Of a stretch of 64,000 nucleotides of DNA, positions 22,510 through 30,952 are shown in pieces. A program made the position numbers and the translations under genes. This DNA is from Thiobacter sp. AK1 (GTDB lineage: Bacteria > Pseudomonadota > Gammaproteobacteria > Burkholderiales > Thiobacteraceae). The notes beneath the pieces are model-generated. The model was not told the DNA's origin. It saw nothing but the letters and a program-made list of their open reading frames with translations, and did no database searches. Location: positions 37,026-101,025 of the forward strand of contig NZ_JBAJEX010000008.1 of the NCBI RefSeq assembly GCF_039822265.1. The letters run 5' to 3'. Within the stretch, counting starts at the first letter, position 1. Every line of letters begins with the position of its first letter.

Positions 22510-23160
22510 ATGACCCAGTCATCCCAGCTCAGCGACGAGGAAATAAAGTTTCGTAAACGTGCCCGGCGCCGTCTCGTGGGAGCAGTGGTGCTGGTGTTGC
22601 TGGTGGTCGTCGTGGTGCCATGGCTTTTGCCTGCCGACAAGCCGCCCCAGGACGCCCAACCCATCGACATCCACATCCCAGCCCAGGATGCCACGGGCGT
22701 CGCACCCAAGATCCTGCCTGCCCCCCCACCTGCGGCGTCCGTACCGACAGAGGCTGCTACCGCGGCCGCAGCACCGACCCCGTCCGCTCCGGCCCCCGTG
22801 GTCCCCACCAAGCGGGAAACGGCCTCGGCTGCCGCCAAGCCGGCCACGGGCACGCAGCCCGCGCCCAGTTACACAGCGGCGCCGTCCAAGGAGGCCGCCC
22901 ATGCCACGCCGAAAAGCGACACCGGCAGCGAACGTTACTACGTGCAGTATGGCGCCTTTTCCGAGGCGAAGAACGCCGCGCAGCGGCAGGCGGAACTCAA
23001 GGCTAAAGGTATCGCCACCTTCACCGAGGTGGTGAAGACGGCTGCCGGTGACAAGATTCGAGTGCGCAGCGGCCCCTATGCCACGCGCGAGGCGGCAGAA
23101 AAGATCCAGCAGAAGGCCAAGCCGCTGGATTCAAAGCTGGTACCTGCGGGCAAGGTGTGA
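22510..23160 (+). CDS. SPOR-domain membrane protein
   Basis: A 216-residue bitopic protein: a basic cytoplasmic N-terminus (KFRKRARRR), one transmembrane helix at about residues 18-37, a Pro/Ala-rich periplasmic linker (about 40-135) and a C-terminal SPOR domain at about 138-216 (YYVQYGAFSEAKNAAQRQAE ... IRVRSGPYATREAAEK). SPOR domains bind denuded glycan at the division septum, so a cell-division role is likely but not shown. A DedD-like gene between folC and cvpA is a common arrangement. Confidence 0.88.
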   Translation: MTQSSQLSDEEIKFRKRARRRLVGAVVLVLLVVVVVPWLLPADKPPQDAQPIDIHIPAQDATGVAPKILPAPPPAASVPTEAATAAAAPTPSAPAPVVPTKRETASAAAKPATGTQPAPSYTAAPSKEAAHATPKSDTGSERYYVQYGAFSEAKNAAQRQAELKAKGIATFTEVVKTAAGDKIRVRSGPYATREAAEKIQQKAKPLDSKLVPAGKV

Positions 23161-23209
23161 GCCGCAACGGACGTCTGCTCCTTAGCCAGCCTGTCCGGTG
23201 AGCTGGTCT

Positions 23210-23701
23210 ATGACGTGGTTCGATTACGCCGTGCTCTTCATCGTCGGAACATCGATGCTGCTGAGCGTGATGCGGGGCTTCCTGCGGGAAGTGATGGCGC
23301 TTTTGTCCTGGGTGGTGGCCTTCTGGATGGCGAGTCTCTATGCAGGCGAGGTGGCGCCGCTTCTGCCCAGCACCATACCCAGCGGCCAGTTGCGCATGCT
23401 CGCGGCCTGGCTGTTGGTTTTTTTCGCGGCGCTGTTCATGATGACTGTGCTTTCCATTACGGTGGGTCAGTTTCTCAAGCTCTTGGGTGTCGGCCCGCTG
23501 GACCGGCTGCTGGGCGCGCTATTCGGTTTCGCGCGCGGCATGGTGATCGTGCTGGCACTGATGGTGGTGGCGGGGCTCACCAGCCTGCCGCGCCATCCGG
23601 AATGGCGTAACGCGACCTTCAGCGCACCGTTGGAGGCGTTGGTGACGCTGCTTCGCCCCTGGCTGCCAGAAGCCATCGGCCGAGAGATCAAGTACGAGTA
23701 G
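23210..23701 (+). CDS. cvpA: CvpA family inner-membrane protein
   Basis: A 163-residue protein with four predicted membrane helices (about 5-22, 29-46, 66-90 and 102-122). [10 protein letters not shown] at ATG 23210 is the usual CvpA N-terminus; an in-frame GTG at 23198 would add four residues and lacks support. CvpA is needed for colicin V export in E. coli and sits next to purF in most proteobacteria; its core role is unclear. It ends 8 bases before purF. Confidence 0.92.
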   Translation: MTWFDYAVLFIVGTSMLLSVMRGFLREVMALLSWVVAFWMASLYAGEVAPLLPSTIPSGQLRMLAAWLLVFFAALFMMTVLSITVGQFLKLLGVGPLDRLLGALFGFARGMVIVLALMVVAGLTSLPRHPEWRNATFSAPLEALVTLLRPWLPEAIGREIKYE

Positions 23702-23709
23702 GATGCACC

Positions 23710-25227
23710 ATGTGCGGAATCATCGGGGTCGTTTCCCATTCGCCGGTCAACCAGCTGCTCTATGACGGACTGCAGCTTTTGCAGCACCGCGGCCAGGATG
23801 CGGCGGGCATCGTCACGTCCCAGGGACGCACCTTCCACATGCACAAGGGCAGCGGCTTGGCGCGCGACGTGTTCCGCACCCGCAACATGCGTGATCTGTT
23901 GGGCAATATGGGCATCGCCCACGTGCGCTATCCCACCGCGGGGAGCGCGTCGTCTTCCGCAGAAGCCCAGCCTTTCTACGTCAATTCGCCCTTTGGCGTG
24001 GTGCTCGGGCACAATGGCAATCTGACCAATACCGATGCATTGCGTCAGGAGCTGTTCCGTCAGGACCTGCGCCACGTCAACACCAACTCCGACTCGGAGG
24101 TATTGCTCAACGTACTCGCCCACGAGCTGCAGGAGAGCACGAGCCATCACCGTCTCGACGTGGCCAACATTTTCCAGGCGGTGGCGGGTGTGCACCGCCG
24201 CTGCCGGGGCGCCTATGCGGTGGTGGCCATGATCGCTGGCTACGGCATGCTGGCCTTCCGTGATCCCTATGGCATCCGCCCCCTGGTGGTGGGCAAGTTG
24301 GAGACGGAGCAGGGGCCGGAATACATGGTGGCTTCCGAGAGCGTGGCGCTCGACGCCTTGGGCTTCACCCTGCTGCGGGATGTCGAGCCGGGCGAGGCGA
24401 TCTTCGTGGACGAGGCAGGCCGATTCTATAGCCAGCAATGCGCGCAACGCCCGCTGCTGAGCCCGTGCATCTTCGAGTACGTCTATTTCGCGCGCCCGGA
24501 TTCGGTGATGAATGGCATTTCCGTCTATGCCAGCCGGCTGCGAATGGGAGAGCGCCTCGCGGACAAGATCCGGCGCGAGTTCTCCCATCTGGACATCGAT
24601 GTGGTCATTCCCATTCCAGATACCAGCCGACCCAGTGCGCTGCAGCTTGCCAACGAGCTGGGCATTCTCTATCGGGAAGGCTTCATCAAGAACCGCTACA
24701 TCGGCCGCACCTTCATCATGCCGGGGCAGGCAGTGCGCAAGAAATCCGTGCGGCAAAAGCTCAACGCGATGGCGGTGGAGTTCAAGGGCAAGAACGTCTT
24801 GCTGGTGGACGATTCCATCGTGCGCGGCACCACCAGCCGGCAAATCGTGCAGATGGCGCGGGAGGTAGGGGCGCGCAAAGTGTATTTCGCCTCGGCCGCG
24901 CCACCCGTGCGCTTTCCCAACGTCTATGGCATCGACATGCCCACCCGCGCCGAATTGCTGGCTACCGGTCGCACGGACGAGGAGATTCGTCGCGAGATCG
25001 GCGCCGACGCCTTGATCTACCAAGATCTCGATGCTCTGGTGGCGGCGGTGCGCGAAGGCCACCCCGACATTCCGCGCTTCGATACGTCCTGCTTCGACGG
25101 CGATTACATCACGGGCGACGTCACGGAAGAATATTTGGCGCGCCTGGAGGCAAGCCGCAGCGGCGTGGCGGCAGATCCCGACGGTGCCGGTACCCGGCAG
25201 CTGGATCTCAATCTGCGCACAGCTTAA
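23710..25227 (+). CDS. purF: Amidophosphoribosyltransferase
   Basis: A 505-residue enzyme for the first committed step of purine synthesis, making phosphoribosylamine from PRPP and glutamine. Cys2 directly follows the initiator Met (MCGIIGVVS) and is the glutaminase nucleophile after processing. [12 protein letters not shown] is typical of the Ntn domain, and the PRPP motif [16 protein letters not shown] lies in the C-terminal phosphoribosyltransferase domain. No propeptide is present, as in the E. coli-type enzyme. Confidence 0.97.
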   Translation: MCGIIGVVSHSPVNQLLYDGLQLLQHRGQDAAGIVTSQGRTFHMHKGSGLARDVFRTRNMRDLLGNMGIAHVRYPTAGSASSSAEAQPFYVNSPFGVVLGHNGNLTNTDALRQELFRQDLRHVNTNSDSEVLLNVLAHELQESTSHHRLDVANIFQAVAGVHRRCRGAYAVVAMIAGYGMLAFRDPYGIRPLVVGKLETEQGPEYMVASESVALDALGFTLLRDVEPGEAIFVDEAGRFYSQQCAQRPLLSPCIFEYVYFARPDSVMNGISVYASRLRMGERLADKIRREFSHLDIDVVIPIPDTSRPSALQLANELGILYREGFIKNRYIGRTFIMPGQAVRKKSVRQKLNAMAVEFKGKNVLLVDDSIVRGTTSRQIVQMAREVGARKVYFASAAPPVRFPNVYGIDMPTRAELLATGRTDEEIRREIGADALIYQDLDALVAAVREGHPDIPRFDTSCFDGDYITGDVTEEYLARLEASRSGVAADPDGAGTRQLDLNLRTA

Positions 25228-25260
25228 GTCTGTGCTGGGGGCGCAAACGAGGAGCACACC

Positions 25261-26433
25261 ATGAGTGATGAATACCAGCTAGACACGTTGGCGGTGCGCG
25301 CTGGCAGCCAGCGTAGCCAGTTCCACGAGCATTCCGAGGCGCTCTTCCTCACCTCGAGTTTCGTGTTCGATTCCGCCGAGCAGGCGGCCAAGCGCTTCAG
25401 CGGCGAGGAGCCCGGCAACATCTACGCCCGCTTCACCAATCCTACCGTGACCATGTTCGAGGAGCGCCTTGCCGCGCTGGAAGGAGCGCAAGCCTGTGTC
25501 GCCACCGCCTCTGGCATGTCGGCCATCCTGGCGTGCACCATGGGATTGCTTTCGGCGGGTGATCACATCGTCGCCTCGCGCGCCATCTTCGGTGCAACGG
25601 TTCAGCTATTCAGCAACATTCTCAAGCGCTTCGGCGTCGAAGTGAGCTTCGTCTCGCCCACTGACGTGGCCGAGTGGGAAAGGGCGGTCAGACCCAACAC
25701 CAAACTGTTCTTCGCCGAGACGCCTTCCAACCCTCTTACCGAAGTGTGCGATATCGCCGCGCTGGCGGACATCGCCCATCGCCATGGCGCCTGGCTGGCG
25801 GTGGACAACTGTTTCTGTACACCCATCTTGCAGCGGCCGCTAAAACTGGGCGCCGACCTGGTGATCCATTCCGCGACCAAATATCTGGACGGACAGGGCC
25901 GTGTATTGGGCGGTGCGGTGCTGGGCAGCAAGGCGCTACTGGATGGGGTGTACACTTTCCTGCGCACTGCCGGACCCACCTTGTCTGCCTTCAACGCCTG
26001 GGTGTTCCTGAAGGGGCTAGAGACCCTGCGCCTGCGCATGGAGGCTCATTCCGCCAATGCCCTGGCGCTGGCGCAGTGGCTCGAGGCGCAGCCAAAGGTG
26101 GTGCGCGTGCTCTATCCCGGCCTGCCTTCCCATCCCCAGCATGCGCTCGCCATGCGCCAGCAGAAGACCGGTGGCGGCATCGTCTCCTTCGAGGTGAAAG
26201 GCGGCAAGGAGGCTGCGTGGCGCGTGATCGATTCCACCCGTCTGCTGTCCATTACCGCCAATCTGGGTGATACCAAGACCACCATCACCCATCCCGCCAC
26301 GACCACGCATGGCCGGCTCACGCCGGAGCAGCGCGCGGCGGCGGGCATCAACGACGGGCTCATCCGCATTGCTGTCGGCCTGGAGGCGGTGGAGGACATC
26401 CAGGCAGACCTGGCGCGGGGGCTCGCTTTATGA
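25261..26433 (+). CDS. metZ: O-succinylhomoserine sulfhydrylase
   Basis: A 390-residue PLP enzyme of the Cys/Met-metabolism family that makes homocysteine directly from an acylated homoserine and sulfide. Lys207 in HSATKYLDGQGR is the PLP lysine; ARFTNPTVTMFEERLAALEG and TASGMSAILACTMG are family signatures. The purF-metZ neighbourhood, as in Pseudomonas and Betaproteobacteria, favours MetZ over cystathionine gamma-synthase, but acyl-group preference cannot be read from the sequence. A GAGGAG ribosome site precedes the ATG. Confidence 0.92.
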   Translation: MSDEYQLDTLAVRAGSQRSQFHEHSEALFLTSSFVFDSAEQAAKRFSGEEPGNIYARFTNPTVTMFEERLAALEGAQACVATASGMSAILACTMGLLSAGDHIVASRAIFGATVQLFSNILKRFGVEVSFVSPTDVAEWERAVRPNTKLFFAETPSNPLTEVCDIAALADIAHRHGAWLAVDNCFCTPILQRPLKLGADLVIHSATKYLDGQGRVLGGAVLGSKALLDGVYTFLRTAGPTLSAFNAWVFLKGLETLRLRMEAHSANALALAQWLEAQPKVVRVLYPGLPSHPQHALAMRQQKTGGGIVSFEVKGGKEAAWRVIDSTRLLSITANLGDTKTTITHPATTTHGRLTPEQRAAAGINDGLIRIAVGLEAVEDIQADLARGLAL

Positions 26434-27113
26434 GAGGGTTGGCGGCGCTGCTGCTCATGGCAGCCACCCTCGCCGCCCGTGCCGAGGGCATGGTGGAGGT
26501 GAGCTTCATGGATCAGCCGCCAGATGGTGGCGGCTATGTCACCCGTTATCTCGTCACCGACCGCTACCTGCGCATGGATTACGGCCAGGATCGCGACGAC
26601 TTCCTGCTGTTCGACCGCCAGGCGAAACTTGCCTACAACGTCACCCACGATCAGCGTACCATCCTGGTGATCGAGCCAGGGCCCGTGGCCGTGGCCCGTC
26701 CCGCGCAGTGGGAAGTGAAGGAGGATCTGCTCTCCGACGAGCGTGGCCGGCGCACCTTCGACATCACGGTCAACGGGCAGCATTGCAGCCGGATCACCGC
26801 TTCACCCACCTTCCTGCCGGAAGTGGTGCAGGCCTTGGCGGAGTTCAACGCCATCATGACGGCCAGCCAGAGCGTCACTTATCAGGCCACGCCGCCCGAG
26901 CTGCGCCAGCCCTGCGATCTGGCGCGGTTCGTGTTCGACCATGGTGCTTGGCTCAAGAACGGGCTGCCATTGTACGAGGCGGATGCGGATGGCTCGGTGC
27001 GGCGGTTGTTGAGCTACGAAACCGGCTTGCCCGAGCGGCGCCTGTTGTTTGCCCTGCCCAATCAGTACCGGACGGTGCGCCTGAAGGATCTGCAGGGCGC
27101 GGCCCGCCCCTGA
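26430..27113 (+). CDS. Exported protein of unknown function
   Basis: A 227-residue protein with a signal peptide (residues 1 to about 19, LAALLLMAATLAARA) and a mature part made mainly of short beta-strand-like stretches (TRYLVTDRYLRMDYGQDRD; FLLFDRQAKLAYNVTHDQRT). Two cysteines (in HCSRI and QPCDL) could form a disulfide in the periplasm. I do not recognise a family with confidence. The ATG overlaps the metZ stop by 4 bases, so it is translated with metZ, yet nothing in it suggests sulfur metabolism. Confidence 0.75.
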   Translation: MRGLAALLLMAATLAARAEGMVEVSFMDQPPDGGGYVTRYLVTDRYLRMDYGQDRDDFLLFDRQAKLAYNVTHDQRTILVIEPGPVAVARPAQWEVKEDLLSDERGRRTFDITVNGQHCSRITASPTFLPEVVQALAEFNAIMTASQSVTYQATPPELRQPCDLARFVFDHGAWLKNGLPLYEADADGSVRRLLSYETGLPERRLLFALPNQYRTVRLKDLQGAARP

Positions 27114-27238
27114 AGCGCCCGCCGCTTGCCAGCCCGCCCGTGGGCAAGGTGAACCCGATCATGGCGTAAAGCCAGCGGGCAGCGTCCTGCTCAGTTTGGC
27201 CCACGGTGCCGCCCGCTAGCCGTTAGAAGTGGCGGGGA

Positions 27239-27265
27239 CTTGAAGCGGGCGCATGCCGTCCCCAT
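27239..27265 (+). promoter_or_regulatory. Sigma32-type heat-shock promoter of htpG
   Basis: CTTGAA (27239-27244) is followed after 15 bases by CCCCATTC (27260-27267), the -35 and -10 elements of the RpoH consensus with correct spacing. It lies 37 bases upstream of the htpG ATG in a 188-base gap that otherwise holds no gene that I can support. Confidence 0.85.
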
Positions 27266-27301
27266 TCCTCCCGCGTTTTAGCCAAAACGAGGGAGAGAAA
27301 C

Positions 27302-29182
27302 ATGACCGTGGATCCCACGCGAGAGACCCTGGGTTTCCAGGCGGAAGTAAGACAGCTGCTGCGCCTGGTCATCCATTCCTTGTACAGCAACAAGGAAATC
27401 TTCCTGCGGGAGCTCATCTCCAACGCCTCCGATGCCTGTGACAAGCTGCGCTTCGAGGCGTTGTCCGATCCCGCCCTCTACGAAGGCGATCATGATCTCA
27501 AGATTCGCGTCTTTGTGGACAAGGCGGCGCGCACGCTTACCATTTCCGACAACGGCATCGGCATGTCCCGTGCCGAGGTGATCGAGAACATCGGTACCAT
27601 CGCGCGTTCGGGCACACGGGAATTCCTCGAGAAACTCACCGGCGATCAGGCCAAGGATGCGCACCTGATTGGCCAGTTCGGCGTGGGTTTTTATTCTTCT
27701 TTCATCGTCGCTGACCGCGTCACCCTGATCACGCGCCGCGCCGGTCTGGCGCCCGAGCATGGCGTGAAGTGGGAATCCACCGGTGAGGGTGAGTACACCC
27801 TGGAGAACGTGGAGAAGACCGGTCACGGCACTGACGTCATCCTGCATCTGCGGGAAGGCGAGGACGAGTTCCTGGAGCCCTGGCGTCTGCGCGCCATCAT
27901 CCACAAGTATTCCGACCACATTGCGCTACCCATCCTGATGAAGAAGGAGGGCAGCGACGAAGAGGAACGGGTCAACCAAGCGAGCGCCCTGTGGGCGCGT
28001 CCCAAGAGCGAGATCACGCCGGAGCAATACGAGGCGTTTTACAAGCACGTGGCCCATGCCTTCGAGCCGCCGCTGGCCTATGTGCACAGCAAGGTGGAAG
28101 GTAAGCAGGAATACACGCTGCTGCTTTACATTCCCCAGCACGCACCCTTCGACCTGTGGGATCGGCAGCAACGCCACGGCATCAAACTCTATGTGCGGCG
28201 TGTCTTCATCATGGAGGACATGGAGAAACTCATGCCGCACTACCTGCGCTTCGTGCGTGGCGTGATCGATTCCAACGACCTGCCTCTCAATGTCTCGCGC
28301 GAGATTTTGCAACATTCGCGCGACATCGACGCCATCCGAGCCGGTGCCACGCGCAAGGTGCTGGATCTGCTAGAGGATCTGGCCGCAAACGAGAAGGAAA
28401 AATACGCCCGCTTCTGGAAAGAATTCGGCCGCGTGCTCAAGGAGGGGCTGGGTGAGGACTTTGCCAACCGCGAGCGCCTGGCGCGTCTGCTGCGTTTCAC
28501 CAGCACCGCCTCCGAGGGTGATGCCCAGGACGTGTCGCTGGCCGACTACGTGGCGCGCATGAAGGAAGGACAGGACAAGATCTACTACGTCACCGCCGAC
28601 AGTTACGCGGCGGCCAAGACCAGTCCACATCTGGAAGTGTTCCGCAAGAAAGGCGTGGAAGTGCTGCTGCTCTCCGATCGGGTGGACGAGTGGATGCTTT
28701 CCTATTTGCATGAGTTCGAGGGCAAGCCGCTCGCGTCCGTGGCCAAGGGCGAGCTGGATCTGGGCAAGTTGGCGGACGAAGCGGAAAAAAAGACTCACCA
28801 GGAGGACGCGGAACAGTTCAAGGACTTGGTGGCGCGCATCAAGGAGGCGCTGGGCGATGCGGTGAAAGACGTACGGGTATCGCAGCGCCTGACGGAATCT
28901 GCCGCCTGCCTGGTCACCGGCGAGCACGAGATGAGCATGAATCTGGAACGCCTGCTCAAGGCCGCGGGCCAGAACGTGCCGGGGGTGAAGCCCGTTCTCG
29001 AAATCAACGTGCACCATCCCATCGTAGCGCGACTGCGCGACGAGACGGATGCTCAGCGCTTTGCCGACTGGAGCCGCATTTTGTTCGATCAGGCGCAACT
29101 GGCCGAAGGCGGTCAGCTTGAAGACCCGGCGCGCTTCGTGCGCACGCTCAACGAGCTCATGCTCGCCCTTGCGGCGCGTTGA
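27302..29182 (+). CDS. htpG: Chaperone HtpG (Hsp90)
   Basis: A 626-residue cytosolic Hsp90. The N-terminal GHKL ATPase domain has [24 protein letters not shown] and [15 protein letters not shown]; the middle domain has [16 protein letters not shown]; the C-terminal dimerisation domain follows. Length is normal. A GAGGGAGAG ribosome site lies 4 bases before the ATG. The heat-shock promoter upstream fits the known stress role. Confidence 0.97.
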   Translation: MTVDPTRETLGFQAEVRQLLRLVIHSLYSNKEIFLRELISNASDACDKLRFEALSDPALYEGDHDLKIRVFVDKAARTLTISDNGIGMSRAEVIENIGTIARSGTREFLEKLTGDQAKDAHLIGQFGVGFYSSFIVADRVTLITRRAGLAPEHGVKWESTGEGEYTLENVEKTGHGTDVILHLREGEDEFLEPWRLRAIIHKYSDHIALPILMKKEGSDEEERVNQASALWARPKSEITPEQYEAFYKHVAHAFEPPLAYVHSKVEGKQEYTLLLYIPQHAPFDLWDRQQRHGIKLYVRRVFIMEDMEKLMPHYLRFVRGVIDSNDLPLNVSREILQHSRDIDAIRAGATRKVLDLLEDLAANEKEKYARFWKEFGRVLKEGLGEDFANRERLARLLRFTSTASEGDAQDVSLADYVARMKEGQDKIYYVTADSYAAAKTSPHLEVFRKKGVEVLLLSDRVDEWMLSYLHEFEGKPLASVAKGELDLGKLADEAEKKTHQEDAEQFKDLVARIKEALGDAVKDVRVSQRLTESAACLVTGEHEMSMNLERLLKAAGQNVPGVKPVLEINVHHPIVARLRDETDAQRFADWSRILFDQAQLAEGGQLEDPARFVRTLNELMLALAAR

Positions 29183-29204
29183 GGCGCGCAAGATTCGAGC
29201 TGGA

Positions 29205-29218
29205 AAGCCGCCGGGCTT
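29205..29218. terminator. Weak hairpin between convergent htpG and the cyclotransferase gene
   Basis: A 5-bp stem AAGCC/GGCTT with a GCCG loop, followed on the plus strand by GTTTC. The two flanking genes converge within 39 bases, so termination is expected here, but the hairpin is short and the call is weak. Confidence 0.35.
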
Positions 29219-29221
29219 GTT

Positions 29222-29989
29222 TCATGATTCCGGCCAGGCGAGCTTGAACAAAACCGGCCAGCGTTTGCCCGTGACGTAGAGCACATGCCGGCGCGGATCG
29301 TAGGCGATGCCGTTGGCCACGGCCTCGGGATCGGCGCGGGTTTCGCGGGGAACGAGTGGCGAAAGATCCAGCCAGCCACGCAGGCGGCCGGAAGCGGGGT
29401 CAATGCGCGCAATGCGCGGCTTCCCATAGACATTGGCGAGGAGCTCGCCGCTGGCCCACTCCAGTTCGTTGAGCATGGCCACCGGGGTGGTGCCGTCGCG
29501 CACGACCAGGGTGCGGCGTAGCGCGAGCGTGTCTGGCTCGAGGAAGCGCAGGCGGCTGCTGCCATCGCTGACGATGAGATGCCGGCCGTTCCAGGTAGCA
29601 CCCCAGCCCTCGTAGGGATAGCTCAGGGTCCGCACGAGGGCGAGGCTCGCGGCGTCATAGACCAGCAACCGGTTTTCCTTCCAAGTGAGCTGGAAAAGCG
29701 CCCCTCCGACGCGGGCCAGGCCCTCGCCGAATAGAGTGGGCGCGAGCCAACGCACGGCCAGCACGCGACCGCTTTGCGGATCGACCCGGCGCAGGCTAGA
29801 GCCGCCATAGCCACCGGTGCTTTCATAGAGCGCGCCGGCGTGCCAGAGCAAACCCTGGGTGAACGCGTGCCGGTCGTGGGGCAGGCTTGCGAGCACCCGC
29901 GGGGAGACCACCGGTGCCTGGGCCAGGACCGGCCCGCTGCCAGCAAGAAGCCAGATGAGGATCGCGGCGCGTGAGAGTACGCTCAGCAT
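29222..29989 (-). CDS. Exported glutaminyl-peptide cyclotransferase-like protein
   Basis: A 255-residue protein with a Sec signal (MLSVLSRAAILIWLLAGSG ... AQA, about 24 residues) and a five-bladed propeller of the plant/bacterial-type glutamine cyclotransferase family, which turns N-terminal Gln into pyroglutamate. Family-type segments are HDRHAFTQGLLW, LYESTGGYGGSSLR (with the conserved Glu), NELEW, and the C-terminal NGIAYDPRRHVLYVTGKRWP with the conserved Lys. ATG 29989 was chosen because it begins a clean signal peptide. It lies 45 bases downstream of flgL on the same strand and may be read through from the flagellar operon. Confidence 0.82.
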   Translation of the reverse strand: MLSVLSRAAILIWLLAGSGPVLAQAPVVSPRVLASLPHDRHAFTQGLLWHAGALYESTGGYGGSSLRRVDPQSGRVLAVRWLAPTLFGEGLARVGGALFQLTWKENRLLVYDAASLALVRTLSYPYEGWGATWNGRHLIVSDGSSRLRFLEPDTLALRRTLVVRDGTTPVAMLNELEWASGELLANVYGKPRIARIDPASGRLRGWLDLSPLVPRETRADPEAVANGIAYDPRRHVLYVTGKRWPVLFKLAWPES

Positions 29990-30034
29990 GGGCCCAGCTT
30001 GGGCCAGGACCACAGCCGCGTCAAGCTGGGGCAA

Positions 30035-30940
30035 TCAGCGACCGATATAGTTGAACAGAGAGAGCTGGCTGATCGATACGAAAGATTTCTGCGCTGCTTC
30101 CAGCGCAGTCTGGGTGCGGGTGAGATCGGTGATGGCCTTGGCGTAGTCGAGATCGGTGAGCTCCGACAGGGTGGTCTGGTATTGCAGCACGCTGTCGCCA
30201 TGGGTGCCGTCGGTGGCATCCAATTCACGCAGGCGCGCGCCCACCGAGGCCCGCACGCGCAGCACGTTGTTGAGGGCATTGTCCAGGCTAGACAGGGCAG
30301 CGCTCAACTGAGCGCCGGTGATGCTGCCGGTATCGAGCTGGTTGATCAGGGTGTCCAGGGTGGCGAACACATCCTGCCCGGCCACGCCTGGTCGGAACAC
30401 GTCTTGCCCGGTATCGTTGATGGCGATGCGGCGCGACGCGGCGATCTGCACACTGCGTATCCCCTGGTCGCCGGCATAGACGCCGGCACCGCTCGTCTGG
30501 GTGAATGGGCGCACCTGGCTCTGGTAGCCCGCGAACAGATACTGGCCTTGACCGTCCTGGCTGTTGGCCAGCCCCAGCAGTTCCTGATAGCGGCCTTTGA
30601 GCTCGGCGGCGAGCGCCCGGAGATTGGCGGGCGAGAGGGTGGGATTGCCTGAGTTGATGGCGGTGACTTTGGCGTCTTGGATGACCCGCGCGATCTGCCC
30701 CAGCACGGTGTCTTCCAGAGAGAGGGCCTGATGGGCGCGGGTGATGTTCGCCTGGTATTGCTGAGTGACGCTCAGGGACTGAGCGATTTCCAGAGTCTGG
30801 GCGCTGGCGACGGGATCGTCGCTGGGGGCGAGCAGGCGCCGTCCGGCGGCCAGCTGCTGCTGGAACTTCACGAGCTCCGAAGTGCGGTTCTGGATGGCGG
30901 AGACACCCAGCTCATAGATCATGGGGCTGCTGATGCGCAT
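30035..30940 (-). CDS. flgL: Hook-filament junction protein FlgL (HAP3)
   Basis: A 301-residue flagellin-related protein forming the second junction layer between hook and filament. The N-terminus MRISSPMIYELGVSAIQNRT and LLAPSDDPVASAQTLEIAQS are typical; the C-terminal helix (AKAITDLTRTQTALEAAQKS) matches the D0/D1 pattern. It starts 12 bases after flgK, so the two are co-transcribed from the sigma28-type site at 32939-32965 and probably also from flgB read-through. Confidence 0.95.
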   Translation of the reverse strand: MRISSPMIYELGVSAIQNRTSELVKFQQQLAAGRRLLAPSDDPVASAQTLEIAQSLSVTQQYQANITRAHQALSLEDTVLGQIARVIQDAKVTAINSGNPTLSPANLRALAAELKGRYQELLGLANSQDGQGQYLFAGYQSQVRPFTQTSGAGVYAGDQGIRSVQIAASRRIAINDTGQDVFRPGVAGQDVFATLDTLINQLDTGSITGAQLSAALSSLDNALNNVLRVRASVGARLRELDATDGTHGDSVLQYQTTLSELTDLDYAKAITDLTRTQTALEAAQKSFVSISQLSLFNYIGR

Positions 30941-30952
30941 GGTCGACTCCCG

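Noticed and set aside
23467..25257. A 596-codon minus-strand open frame opposite cvpA and purF
   Set aside because: Fully antisense to conserved genes; composition (His, Gln, Val) is that of the complement of well-conserved codons, with no family features.
26953..27204. An 83-codon minus-strand frame across the metZ-downstream gene and the gap before htpG
   Set aside because: Mostly antisense to the exported protein gene; Pro/Ser/Arg/Gly-rich translation and no ribosome site.
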